Source: Candidatus Mediterraneibacter merdigallinarum
GTDB taxonomy: Bacteria > Bacillota > Clostridia > Lachnospirales > Lachnospiraceae
Direction: 5' to 3'
Length of the DNA: 35,209 bases
Assembly (NCBI GenBank): GCA_019117305.1
Contig: DWZZ01000109.1
Span: 1 to 35,209, forward strand
Shown here one piece after another: positions 8,053-15,029 of the stretch. The notes under the pieces were generated by a model, which was given only the letters and a program-made list of their open reading frames with translations, ran no database searches and was not told the DNA's origin. Numbering within the stretch: the first letter of the stretch is position 1; every line of letters starts with the position of its first letter. Both the position numbers and the translations under genes were made by a program.

Positions 8053-8076
8053 ACCCCGGAGCGATGGCTCCGGGGT
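8053..8076 (-). terminator. GC-rich hairpin downstream of the amidase gene
   Basis: ACCCCGGAGC and GCTCCGGGGT form a perfect 10-bp stem with a 4-base loop, 6 bases beyond the amidase stop codon. It lacks a T-tract on either strand. It may act as a stability hairpin or a weak terminator at the edge of the prophage. Confidence 0.5.
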
Positions 8077-8082
8077 AAATTA

Positions 8083-9099
8083 TTACTTATACTTGACGCC
8101 AATAGCCTTTCCGGATCCGTAATTAAGAATATAATACTCGTCCTCTAAGCCTGTCGGGATCAGAACCCACCTCTGTGCAAAATTTCCTTTCTTTTTCTGA
8201 ATGCACAGCTTTTCTCCGCTTGATGCGAGAACATAGTTGTTATTGGACGCACACTTGAGATATACGCAGGATGTAATCTCACTGCACTCTGCCTGTTCAA
8301 GCACAAACCGCTGAGATTTCGTTTCATTCCAACTATATGCCCACACTTCCTGATTTTCCGCCATCTTTCCATCGCGGACGCTCATATATGTTGTTGCTTC
8401 TACGTTCTTCAGGGAATAAGTATTGTCGCTGTGTTTATGCACGATCCAGCGATGATCATTTGAATAATTAAGGTACTCCATCCGCATCGTTGCCCAGTAA
8501 TGTCCCGGCGATCCGCCATGATCAGCACTGGTTCCAGATGTTCCGCTCGAAGTTGTACTTGATGTTGCTGCTTTTCCTGTAATCCCTTTATATATTGCTG
8601 TAGCGCATCTCTCTGCATTCCAGACTTTAGCGTCATCTTTATCGTCCACAAAACAGCACTCGATAAGAATAGCTTTCGATTTTGTGTTTCTCAAAACATA
8701 TAATCCGGTGCTGTATTTGACTCCGCGGTTATGATATCCAAATTCATCCGCAATAGCATCTGTAATCTTTTCAGCCACGCTTTTTGTCTTGCTGTCATAG
8801 CAGAATACTTCTACGCCACCTGTGCTGCCGTCTCCCTTTGAATCGTTGCGGCCGGCGTTAAGATGAATAGATATATCAAGGTCTACGGAATGCTTATTAC
8901 ATTTAGCGACAATGTTGGCCAAATTGGCTCCCGATGTTTTTCCAGCATCATCCGTGCAGTCGTACACAGTATGCCCGTCGCCTTTAAGCAGGGAAATCAA
9001 CTTGTTTTTTACCTTTCTGTCTTCTGTTACCTCGTTCAGTATGCTTGCCGCTCCCGGGACGATACTGTTGTGTCCACCATGTACATTATATTTAGCCAT
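8083..9099 (-). CDS. endolysin: N-acetylmuramoyl-L-alanine amidase with C-terminal ricin-type domain
   Basis: This phage lysis enzyme cleaves the amide bond between muramic acid and the peptide stem. Residues 1-175 are a zinc-dependent Amidase_3 domain with the expected ligands: His in HGGHN (residue 7 or 10), Glu23, His79 in SIHLNAG and Glu147 in LIECCF. After a Ser/Thr/Gly linker, residues about 195-338 resemble a ricin-B/beta-trefoil binding domain with repeated WxxxKxxDNTYSLKN-like and QRWVL-like units, probably for wall binding. I chose ATG 9099 (MAKYNVHGG) because GGGAGG precedes it by 9 bases. The upstream ATG at 9144 would run deep into the preceding small gene. There is no signal peptide, so export depends on the holin. 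Confidence 0.93.
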   Translation of the reverse strand: MAKYNVHGGHNSIVPGAASILNEVTEDRKVKNKLISLLKGDGHTVYDCTDDAGKTSGANLANIVAKCNKHSVDLDISIHLNAGRNDSKGDGSTGGVEVFCYDSKTKSVAEKITDAIADEFGYHNRGVKYSTGLYVLRNTKSKAILIECCFVDDKDDAKVWNAERCATAIYKGITGKAATSSTTSSGTSGTSADHGGSPGHYWATMRMEYLNYSNDHRWIVHKHSDNTYSLKNVEATTYMSVRDGKMAENQEVWAYSWNETKSQRFVLEQAECSEITSCVYLKCASNNNYVLASSGEKLCIQKKKGNFAQRWVLIPTGLEDEYYILNYGSGKAIGVKYK

Positions 9100-9217
9100 C
9101 CTGTTCAGCCTCCCATTCATCTGCGATCTTATTTGCCGCCTCAATCTCTTCCGCTGTCGGCTCTACATCCATATCCAGTTCATAGCCTTCTTTTTCCATT
9201 ACTTTCTCATCTGACAT
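9092..9217 (-). CDS. 41-residue acidic phage peptide upstream of the amidase
   Basis: This short ORF starts MSDEKVMEKEGYELD and ends EWEAEQDG. It is strongly acidic, has no membrane helix, and probably forms one or two helices. AAAGGAG precedes its ATG at 9217. Its stop codon overlaps the amidase start by 8 bases, so the two are translationally coupled and belong to the lysis operon. I recognise no family. Its good ribosome site and coupled position argue that it is real. It could be a modulator of lysis or simply a leader peptide. Confidence 0.65.
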   Translation of the reverse strand: MSDEKVMEKEGYELDMDVEPTAEEIEAANKIADEWEAEQDG

Positions 9218-9232
9218 ATTATTCTCCTTTCC

Positions 9233-9248
9233 GTTGCGACGTCGCAAC
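9233..9248. repeat. perfect 16-bp palindrome
   Basis: GTTGCGACGTCGCAAC is fully self-complementary. It lies in the 62-base gap between the holin and the 41-residue peptide, directly before that peptide's ribosome site. This is the form expected of an operator half-site pair, though a compact RNA hairpin is also possible. Confidence 0.7.
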
Positions 9249-9275
9249 ACACAAACAGGAGGGCTGCACGCCCTC
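9249..9275 (-). terminator. weak terminator-like hairpin after the holin gene
   Basis: GAGGGC/GCCCTC with a 5-base loop on the minus strand is followed by CTGTTTGTG. It is short with a poor T-tract, so it may only reduce read-through to the amidase. Confidence 0.35.
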
Positions 9276-9279
9276 TGAT

Positions 9280-9573
9280 CTACTCTGTTTTCTGAACCTG
9301 CTTAATGATCTGATTCACATATGTGCTTAATCCGGCCACTAATATTCCCTGTACGATCGCTGTAAATATAGCCATTGCGATATTCTGACCGGAATCAAGC
9401 GGGCAGGTAGCAACCACCCAGACAGCGCAGATCACAATACCGGCTGCCCCCAGAATAATCGGGATATACTTATCCGGTATAGCCTGAGCCTTTTTCAGTC
9501 CAACTCCGACGAAATACAGCACAACTGCAACGACAATCAGTTCCGGTTTTACATAGTTCATAATCTGTTCCAT
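9280..9573 (-). CDS. phage holin
   Basis: This 97-residue membrane protein has three hydrophobic stretches: about residues 9-26 (ELIVVAVVLYFVGVGL), 36-55 (IPIILGAAGIVICAVWVV) and 63-82 (IAMAIFTAIVQGILVAGL). The tail is short and charged. Size, helix number and position directly before the endolysin fit a phage holin of the Hol44-like/superfamily V type, which would form the membrane hole that releases the amidase. I chose ATG 9573 because GGAGG lies 7 bases upstream. The ATG two codons earlier would sit 1 base from the ribosome site. The gene starts 3 bases after the preceding membrane protein stops. Confidence 0.85.
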   Translation of the reverse strand: MEQIMNYVKPELIVVAVVLYFVGVGLKKAQAIPDKYIPIILGAAGIVICAVWVVATCPLDSGQNIAMAIFTAIVQGILVAGLSTYVNQIIKQVQKTE

Positions 9574-9575
9574 AG

Positions 9576-9887
9576 TCATTCCTCCATATCATGCGCCTGT
9601 TTATTCAGGTGCTTCTCAATCTTATTTATAGCTTCCGTTACAGGACCGTTGCAGCCCTGCTCCTTCAGTCCCTTCAGGCAGGCAAGAAGCCCGTAGGTGA
9701 TTAGACACTGTTCTTCATTAATCTTCCGTATATCCTCTTCATGGGTTTTGCGTATCTTTTCCGTCTTCTCCTCAAGTTCTTTCGGCTTTTTAAAGAATTT
9801 ATACGCCGCGATCAGCACCCCTCCAATCACTCCCAGCGCACCGATCAGACTACCTGCCGTAATAATTGTCCCTATACTTATGTACAC
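9576..9887 (-). CDS. small phage membrane protein with coiled-coil tail (lysis module)
   Basis: The 103-residue product has one hydrophobic N-terminal helix (ISIGTIITAGSLIGALGVIG, then GVLIAAYKFF). A long charged helical segment follows (KKPKELEEKTEKIRKTHEED), likely a coiled coil. Proteins of this layout lie before holins in many Firmicute prophages and are thought to be lysis or membrane-anchoring accessories. The best start is GTG 9887: GGAGGT lies 8 bases before it. The upstream ATGs at 9902 and 9917 have no ribosome site, and the first overlaps the GGAGGT itself. A terminator at 9914-9941 separates it from the tail genes. Confidence 0.7.
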   Translation of the reverse strand: MYISIGTIITAGSLIGALGVIGGVLIAAYKFFKKPKELEEKTEKIRKTHEEDIRKINEEQCLITYGLLACLKGLKEQGCNGPVTEAINKIEKHLNKQAHDMEE

Positions 9888-9913
9888 GGGTTCTACCTCC
9901 ATATTTATTCTAT

Positions 9914-9941
9914 GCATAAAAATAAGACCGGTTCACGGTCT
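9914..9941 (-). terminator. terminator between tail and lysis modules
   Basis: On the minus strand AGACCG, a 5-base loop and CGGTCT are followed by TATTTTTATG. The 6-bp stem is modest but correctly placed between the last baseplate gene and the lysis genes. Confidence 0.65.
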
Positions 9942-9969
9942 CGCTCTGATTTCCATATTCTCACCTGCC

Positions 9970-10257
9970 TTATGATACTTTTACCTTTACCTCATATTTG
10001 AGAATCTCCGGCGGTATTTCATATGTATACTCCAATGTATAGGATCCTCCCTTAATCATTGGCTGGATCAATGCGGACAGGATTGTCTCCGAATCGCTCT
10101 TCTTCTCGATGATACAATCCCCTTTGTTTTCTTCCTGATCTCCATTTCGAAGAATGTATTTCGCAGATGTCACATCAAAAGGTCTGTTTCCGCAGGTGCT
10201 TTTCACACTAATGCAGACATACTTTTTTTCTCCCATTGTAAAATCAACCCGATCCAT
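9970..10257 (-). CDS. phage baseplate-region protein, Ig-like fold possible
   Basis: I do not recognise a named family. The 95 residues are rich in alternating hydrophobic and polar strands (KYVCISVKS, YTLEYTYEIPP, YEVKVKV). This suggests a small all-beta domain such as an immunoglobulin-like fold. It has no signal peptide or membrane segment. AAAGGCGG precedes ATG 10257, and the gene overlaps the end of the upstream gene by 14 bases. Its position at the end of the tail/baseplate block suggests a virion component or assembly factor at the tail tip. Confidence 0.65.
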   Translation of the reverse strand: MDRVDFTMGEKKYVCISVKSTCGNRPFDVTSAKYILRNGDQEENKGDCIIEKKSDSETILSALIQPMIKGGSYTLEYTYEIPPEILKYEVKVKVS

Positions 10258-10621
10258 TCCGCACCGCCTTTCTGCAGCATTTCAGCTGCGCATTATAGTG
10301 TTCCTGCAGGATCTGTGTCTCCCGGATGGTAATCAGACTCGCCACCCACGGCAGTAACAGCAGTCGCACTGTCCGCTCCGGCCTGACCAGATCTGCCTCG
10401 GTGCGATCCCGGAGCAGCCGCGCCTCGGTATGCGCATGATAGTCCAGCATCACGGTGCACTGCAGATGCCCCCGCAGTCCGCTGTCGGACTCCGCCCAGA
10501 TCTCAATGTCCTGCAGTCCCGGTAAACGTGGGGCGTACCCTTCCCAGTACCCCGGGCGGTCCAGGACAGGAGTGAACTCCACCTCAGTGGAATTCACTAC
10601 GCCCCATACCCTGATAATCAT
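10244..10621 (-). CDS. phage tail-tip/baseplate-region protein, unknown function
   Basis: The 125-residue product is unrecognised. Residues 1-60 look like a small beta domain (IIRVWGVVNSTEVEFTPV, then YWEGYAPRLPG and IEIWAES). Residues about 61-125 are helical and Arg/Leu-rich (EARLLRDRTEADLVRPER, LLLLPWVASL), ending in a basic tail. The ribosome site (GGCGGA) is weak. The start codon lies 1 base after the upstream stop, so translation is probably coupled. It appears to be part of the three-gene cassette 9970-11534 at the distal end of the tail operon. Confidence 0.6.
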   Translation of the reverse strand: MIIRVWGVVNSTEVEFTPVLDRPGYWEGYAPRLPGLQDIEIWAESDSGLRGHLQCTVMLDYHAHTEARLLRDRTEADLVRPERTVRLLLLPWVASLITIRETQILQEHYNAQLKCCRKAVRNGSG

Positions 10622-10622
10622 A

Positions 10623-11534
10623 TCAGTCCGCCGGATCCGTCACCTTAAAGGTGAGATGGATCGTGCTGTTTGCGTCTACGGTGGTTGCCTCCGCCTCTAC
10701 ATCGCTGATAATCGGTGCCTTGGTGTCTACAGTAACATGTCTTGTTACGGATGTTGTCTTACCGATGCTATCCTCCGCCACGATGGTGATAGTATTCTCA
10801 CCCTCCTGCAGAGTAATCTCTTTCGAGAATGCACCTCCAGATCCGACAGATACCGTCTCACCATTGATCTTAACACTTGACAGTGTTACAGCATCGGAGC
10901 CAGCTGCAGCAGTACCGGCTACCACAACCTTATTGCTGTTGGTCAGCAGTCCTTCTGTCGGGCTTGTGACATTAAGGGTCGGCGCCGATGTACTGATTAC
11001 GAATGAGACTTCCGCAACATCAGATACATTACCATCATTGTCTGTTACCTGTAAGGATACAGAGTTCGATCCATCCGACAGGTTTGTTGCATGGTAGGTG
11101 CAGACCTTCTTGCCCCCGGAGCCATCCTGCCAGGTAAGCCCTGTTGAAATCTGAATATTATTAACCTTGAAAATAACGGATGCCATATTAAGCCCGGATC
11201 CACCGGCATCCTGCAGTTCCATTTCGATATCCTGAGTCGCAGATCCCAGAACTGATCCCTGAGTCGGAGATATGATCGTCGCTGTTGGTTTGGTCTTCTC
11301 CAAAACTCTAATATTCAGCTGGTCTCCATAGGTATCGTCCGTGGCATACATGATGGTTTCGTTACCGGCCGCATCAAATGCGTGCAATGTGACCGGATAT
11401 GTATGATTATCTTCGCCGTAAGATGATTCGGAACCTGATGGAATATCTACATCCCACAGCTTTGTGCCTGAGTTGTATGACGCATTATACTGCTGCCCCT
11501 TATATTCGGCATAAGCCCGTACAATTTCACTCAT
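10623..11534 (-). CDS. multi-domain Ig-like phage tail surface protein
   Basis: The 303-residue protein consists of about three bacterial Ig-like repeats. Each shows the spacing PTATIISPTQGSVL / APTLNVTSPTEGLL and the closing strands TYHATNLSDGSNSVSLQV and SKEITLQEGENTITIVAED. The last segment (KAPIISDVEAEATTVDANST) opens a fourth, shorter repeat. Domains of this type decorate tails or fibres and often bind cell-surface sugars. The N-terminus (VRAYAEYKGQQYNASYNSG) is a separate small domain. AGGAGG precedes ATG 11534. There is no signal peptide, which fits a virion protein. Exact family assignment within the Ig-like group is uncertain. Confidence 0.8.
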   Translation of the reverse strand: MSEIVRAYAEYKGQQYNASYNSGTKLWDVDIPSGSESSYGEDNHTYPVTLHAFDAAGNETIMYATDDTYGDQLNIRVLEKTKPTATIISPTQGSVLGSATQDIEMELQDAGGSGLNMASVIFKVNNIQISTGLTWQDGSGGKKVCTYHATNLSDGSNSVSLQVTDNDGNVSDVAEVSFVISTSAPTLNVTSPTEGLLTNSNKVVVAGTAAAGSDAVTLSSVKINGETVSVGSGGAFSKEITLQEGENTITIVAEDSIGKTTSVTRHVTVDTKAPIISDVEAEATTVDANSTIHLTFKVTDPAD

Positions 11535-11556
11535 ATATTATTATCCTCCTATAAAC

Positions 11557-11700
11557 TTATTTACGTTCTGAAGATATTGGATAGTCAAACGGGTAGTCAT
11601 AGGGATAATCCTGCTCATACCAAAATTCAAATGATATATGAATTCGCTCCCCAGCATTCACTGTGGTTTTCTCTGCTTTCACCTCTTTGATTTCTGCCAT
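11557..11700 (-). CDS. 47-residue phage ORF with DYPYDYPFDYP repeat
   Basis: This short ORF reads MAEIKEVKAEKTTVNAG, continues through ISFEFWYEQ, and then has three Asp-Tyr-Pro units in a row before a Ser-Glu-Arg-Lys end. A GAAAGGCGGG ribosome site lies before the ATG. It fits tightly between the chitin-binding-like tail protein (16 bases away) and the Ig-like protein (22 bases away). The spacing and ribosome site support it as a gene. The tandem aromatic/proline stretch suggests a short linker or packing peptide rather than a folded domain. No family is recognised. Confidence 0.6.
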   Translation of the reverse strand: MAEIKEVKAEKTTVNAGERIHISFEFWYEQDYPYDYPFDYPISSERK

Positions 11701-11716
11701 ATGCTACCCGCCTTTC

Positions 11717-12400
11717 TTACTCTGTTACTTTCTGCCACAAGGCCTCTGTCCCCTGCGCTCCCGGCTCCCAGACGTTATTGTCGATCAGAGATTCCCACGT
11801 TTCTCCATTGTGTGTCACCTTATCTCCTGTCATATACGGATTTGTGCTATCTGGCTGCACCCACTCTCCAGTTCCGGTGCCGCTCTGCCCTGGCAACACT
11901 TCCGCAAAGAGAGACGGTGCCGAATCCGGTGTCCAGTCTTCCTGTGAAGTATGTGCCTGTAGAACCTTATACAGTTTTCCATTATGTGTCAGATAGAAGT
12001 CTTTCTGATATGCCACACCATTCCCATCCCATACAGGATAGATATCTTTCACGGTAATTGCCTGCTCGTCCGTCAGACTTTGCGCCTGAATCTGTGCAAC
12101 GGTGACCGCTGCCTGTACCATAGACGACTGTACTTCCGGCGTCTTCTCCGGCTTATACATCATTACGCCATAGATCTGACCGGTATAGATCTCTGTCCGA
12201 TAGAACGCCGTGTATCCCTCATATGTGGCAATCGTCTGGCCGCGCTCCTGCACGATCATCTTCGATGTGCGGCTCGTGTCAGTAAACAGCACTTTGAGCT
12301 GCTCAGGCGTATTCCCTACTGTCAGTACACGCAGATAATCGCCGTGAGGCTCCACCTGCTGCACGGTGATCTCTGTGGCATCATTAAAAATAATCTTCAT
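11717..12400 (-). CDS. phage tail adhesin with two C-terminal carbohydrate-binding modules
   Basis: The 227-residue product has an N-terminal region of about 75 residues with a beta-rich pattern (MKIIFNDATEITVQQVE, YLRVLTVGN). A helical middle follows (SSMVQAAVTVAQIQAQSL), then two small C-terminal repeats. Each repeat has the Tyr-x-x-Gly-Asp-x-Val-x-His-Asn-Gly pattern of chitin-binding type 5/12 modules: GVAYQKDFYLTHNGKLYKVL near 128-150 and YMTGDKVTHNGETWESL near 190-207. Such modules bind polysaccharide and fit a receptor-binding role at the tail tip. AAAGGA precedes ATG 12400. Confidence 0.8.
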   Translation of the reverse strand: MKIIFNDATEITVQQVEPHGDYLRVLTVGNTPEQLKVLFTDTSRTSKMIVQERGQTIATYEGYTAFYRTEIYTGQIYGVMMYKPEKTPEVQSSMVQAAVTVAQIQAQSLTDEQAITVKDIYPVWDGNGVAYQKDFYLTHNGKLYKVLQAHTSQEDWTPDSAPSLFAEVLPGQSGTGTGEWVQPDSTNPYMTGDKVTHNGETWESLIDNNVWEPGAQGTEALWQKVTE

Positions 12401-12427
12401 ATAATCAATCCTTTCTTATCTTAAAAA

Positions 12428-13261
12428 CTATTCGATCAAAAATGAAATAGAAAATGATAAATAGCGATTTGTACCTACCGGGAAATATACCTGTACTTCT
12501 CCTGTCGTCAGAACTCGCAGTCCTGTCACAGAGTCTTGGTTATTGCCATATATTGCAACCCCATTCTGCTGACGCGACGGACGCATAGTTTCCGGCAGCG
12601 TTCCGATTGTAATCCAATTTGCCGTCTGATATGTCCATTGATTCGCCGCAAATACAGAAGTGATTGACACCTGTTTTCCGCGACGTTCAGCATATCCAAA
12701 CAGAGTATTGAAATTATTTCGTAATTCAGCGGATTCTGTTTCCGATAAATCGGTCAAAGACGCATTTATCGCAGGAATGTCTGTCGCTACTGTTAACAGC
12801 TTTTTTATTTCTGTAACATTAAGACCGTCCTGATGAATTTCAAATACAGGGCAATCATCTACCAAATCACCTTCCTGCAGATTTCCCTCCGTATAACTCG
12901 TTACTTCCTTAAATTCATCCGGATCAGAAGCGCCTATAAACTTATGCCATTCGCATTCTTCAATTCCGGTTTCCTCATTTCTTGTATACCTGTTTGCAAT
13001 CAAAATGACTCTTTTCATCCCCTGGGTCCCGTTCGGTATTGTCACCTCATCATAGGTTCCAATTTCTACAACAGAAAGATTGCCATGATGGCACATCATT
13101 CCGCTCCGAATTTTCAATTTATTGTTTGTAACCAACTCAGGCTCCAGATTTTCAGCGCTGTTCAATATGTAACTTCCCTGCCCGACTGTTCCTTCTATAA
13201 ACTGCCTGAACTGCTGGCTCGTTACGTGAGGCGTTCCAGTTTTCCCTGTTACTATCTGCAT
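12428..13261 (-). CDS. phage upper-baseplate / tail appendage protein
   Basis: The 277-residue protein lies directly downstream of the tail hub. Its N-terminal half (MQIVTGKTGTPHVTSQQFRQ, then GSYILNSAENLEPEL) matches a recurring baseplate protein type in Firmicute siphophages. The signature His-Val-Thr-Ser and 'GDGIL-like' segments precede a beta domain. The middle contains a helical connector (INASLTDLSETESAELRNNF). The C-terminal part is beta-rich (TGLRVLTTGEVQVYFPVG), as in receptor-binding heads. The start is strongly supported by GGAAGGAGAG, and the start codon overlaps the preceding stop. Its role in host attachment is inferred from position. Confidence 0.75.
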   Translation of the reverse strand: MQIVTGKTGTPHVTSQQFRQFIEGTVGQGSYILNSAENLEPELVTNNKLKIRSGMMCHHGNLSVVEIGTYDEVTIPNGTQGMKRVILIANRYTRNEETGIEECEWHKFIGASDPDEFKEVTSYTEGNLQEGDLVDDCPVFEIHQDGLNVTEIKKLLTVATDIPAINASLTDLSETESAELRNNFNTLFGYAERRGKQVSITSVFAANQWTYQTANWITIGTLPETMRPSRQQNGVAIYGNNQDSVTGLRVLTTGEVQVYFPVGTNRYLSFSISFLIE

Positions 13262-14247
13262 TATTGATTCTCTCCTTCCAATTTATAAGTTTTTGATTCA
13301 ATGTCACCGGTTAATTCATAAACGATATTTTCAACTGGATTTGCCATATACATTCCGGTCAGATAGTCTCTTCCGCCGACAATATCTCCTATATTCACAT
13401 CAATACCCAGGGCAGCAACGTCCATCTTAAACGTTTTTTTATTCATAAGCTCCTGCAATCGTTCTTCCGATTTGCTCTGAAGTTCATCCGTCTCAGTGGA
13501 TGTATTCTCATACACTTCAGCAATTTCCTGCAATCCAGTATAATACTGTTGGCTTCCAATCGTTCCATTCTCTTGTACATACAGATGAAGTACATTACGA
13601 TCCTGCATTTCGCCTTTTCCAGTCACAATCAGATGATTTACACCATCCCGCTTATCATCCATTGTGTAGTTAAGCTGACAGTCTCTTGATAACTCAATCT
13701 GATTCGAATAATCCACAATCGGAACTGCTTCAATGTAGAGATACCCAGGTTCATTCTGTTCTCGCCGGAATGACAGCTGCAGTCGGTACCCTTTACTTTT
13801 CAGCATTTTTGTTAATCCGTCCAGCAGAGTACAGTACCGCTCAAACTGATAGTTGCTGACCGTCACACCCGTGTCTTCCTGAGATACAACAAAGAGCCCG
13901 TTGAATTCAGGTTCAATCAGGCTCTTCATCACTGTATGCAATTCTCCGGATACTGTTTTATAATCCGATCCGGCTGGCGGCTGTATAATCTTCTTAGCCA
14001 GACGACCACGCCAGGACAATCCTTTCAGCTCCACATAATCCAACGTCGTATCCGTCAAAACTTCTCCGATAATACCGCCATATTCGGTTCCCATAATGTA
14101 GATCAGACTCGAAAAAGTTAGTTCTTCATACCAGTTGCTCCGCGCGATCTGCACGGAAAATGTTCGGTTCCCATTCAGATCTACTGTAATATTTGCGTCC
14201 TTAATGGATCCCAGCTCGCGCAGATCTTCATTTGCCAGTATCACCAT
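13261..14247 (-). CDS. phage tail hub protein, siphovirus ReqiPepy6 Gp37-like
   Basis: The 328-residue protein resembles the Gp37-like tail family, which forms the hub at the end of the tail tube in place of a longer Tal protein. Features supporting this are the N-terminal beta core (ANITVDLNGNRTFSVQIAR), GIIGEVLTDTTLDYVELKGLSWRG split across residues 59-82, and the late GDIVGGRDYLTGMYMANPVE segment. No peptidase or lysozyme domain is attached. CGGAGGG precedes ATG 14247, and it overlaps the Dit-like gene by 7 bases, so the two are co-translated. Confidence 0.85.
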   Translation of the reverse strand: MVILANEDLRELGSIKDANITVDLNGNRTFSVQIARSNWYEELTFSSLIYIMGTEYGGIIGEVLTDTTLDYVELKGLSWRGRLAKKIIQPPAGSDYKTVSGELHTVMKSLIEPEFNGLFVVSQEDTGVTVSNYQFERYCTLLDGLTKMLKSKGYRLQLSFRREQNEPGYLYIEAVPIVDYSNQIELSRDCQLNYTMDDKRDGVNHLIVTGKGEMQDRNVLHLYVQENGTIGSQQYYTGLQEIAEVYENTSTETDELQSKSEERLQELMNKKTFKMDVAALGIDVNIGDIVGGRDYLTGMYMANPVENIVYELTGDIESKTYKLEGENQ

Positions 14248-15029
14248 CTTGCTTCCCTCCGTTTCAGGAACAATGTAAGATCAAAACCAAAAGTCCCTGG
14301 CCAGCTGATCCGAAGCAATCCGGACGGTACCGGTTCAAACACTGAATCATCCAACCCACGTTCATGGAACAGATTCTGGATCATGCCATCAGACTGATGT
14401 TTCAGCACGGTGCAGTTCTGACTATCTATAATCAGATATTCGTCCTGTTCCAAATCGGTATAGACTGCATAAGAATGACCGTTCAGCATTACATATGGAT
14501 TCGTACACGGACCATACATAATCATTTGAAACTCGCTTGAACCCACATGTTCAATATCCCAGGCTTTTGATCCTGTATCATCCTCTGCAAATTCAAACGG
14601 ATGATCATACGGAAAATCAAGTCCTGTATCTGCACTATCATCCTGGGGAAAGAATTGTTTCGTCACTTCTGTTATCCAAGATATCTCCGGAGCTGTAAAT
14701 GTCAACTCCACCTCGGCATAAACGTATCCTTGCCAGCTTGTTTTTCTTGATGTTTGGATGCGACAACGGAGAAATGTATCATTCACATAAAGACGGCCAT
14801 ATGCCCCTTCTTCCGGATCCACAGCTGTCACACTGTACAGCCGCTCCATATTCAGCGAAAAATCTTCTGCATTGTTTCCAAATACATCCACCTGTACTGT
14901 TTTCTGATACTCTCCTCCGATTGTTTCATCCCACTCTGAATCAAACCAGTCTGCATCTGCCGTGCGGTAAGGATAATTGAGCAGATCCAGGGTTTCACCT
15001 TTTGAGTTTTTATAATATGCTGTTATCAT
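14241..15029 (-). CDS. distal tail (Dit-like) protein
   Basis: The 262-residue protein lies between the tape measure and the hub, the standard place for the distal tail protein. It has a beta-rich N-terminal ring-type region (residues about 10-130, including YAEVELTFTAPEISW). The C-terminal region carries strands such as FQMIMYGPCTNPYVMLNGHS and YLIIDSQNCTVLKH, typical of the galectin-like half of Dit. An AAAGGAG site lies 13 bases before the ATG, and the start overlaps the tape-measure stop (ATGA). The assignment rests on both fold pattern and position. Confidence 0.85.
   Translation of the reverse strand: MITAYYKNSKGETLDLLNYPYRTADADWFDSEWDETIGGEYQKTVQVDVFGNNAEDFSLNMERLYSVTAVDPEEGAYGRLYVNDTFLRCRIQTSRKTSWQGYVYAEVELTFTAPEISWITEVTKQFFPQDDSADTGLDFPYDHPFEFAEDDTGSKAWDIEHVGSSEFQMIMYGPCTNPYVMLNGHSYAVYTDLEQDEYLIIDSQNCTVLKHQSDGMIQNLFHERGLDDSVFEPVPSGLLRISWPGTFGFDLTLFLKRREARW

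Noticed and set aside
7915-8080. CRISPR or large repeat array at the prophage edge
   Set aside because: Only one short inverted repeat is present; no spaced direct repeats were seen here or anywhere in the window.
10623-11534. Secreted host adhesin
   Set aside because: Despite Ig-like repeats there is no signal peptide or anchor, and it is embedded in the tail operon with tight spacing.
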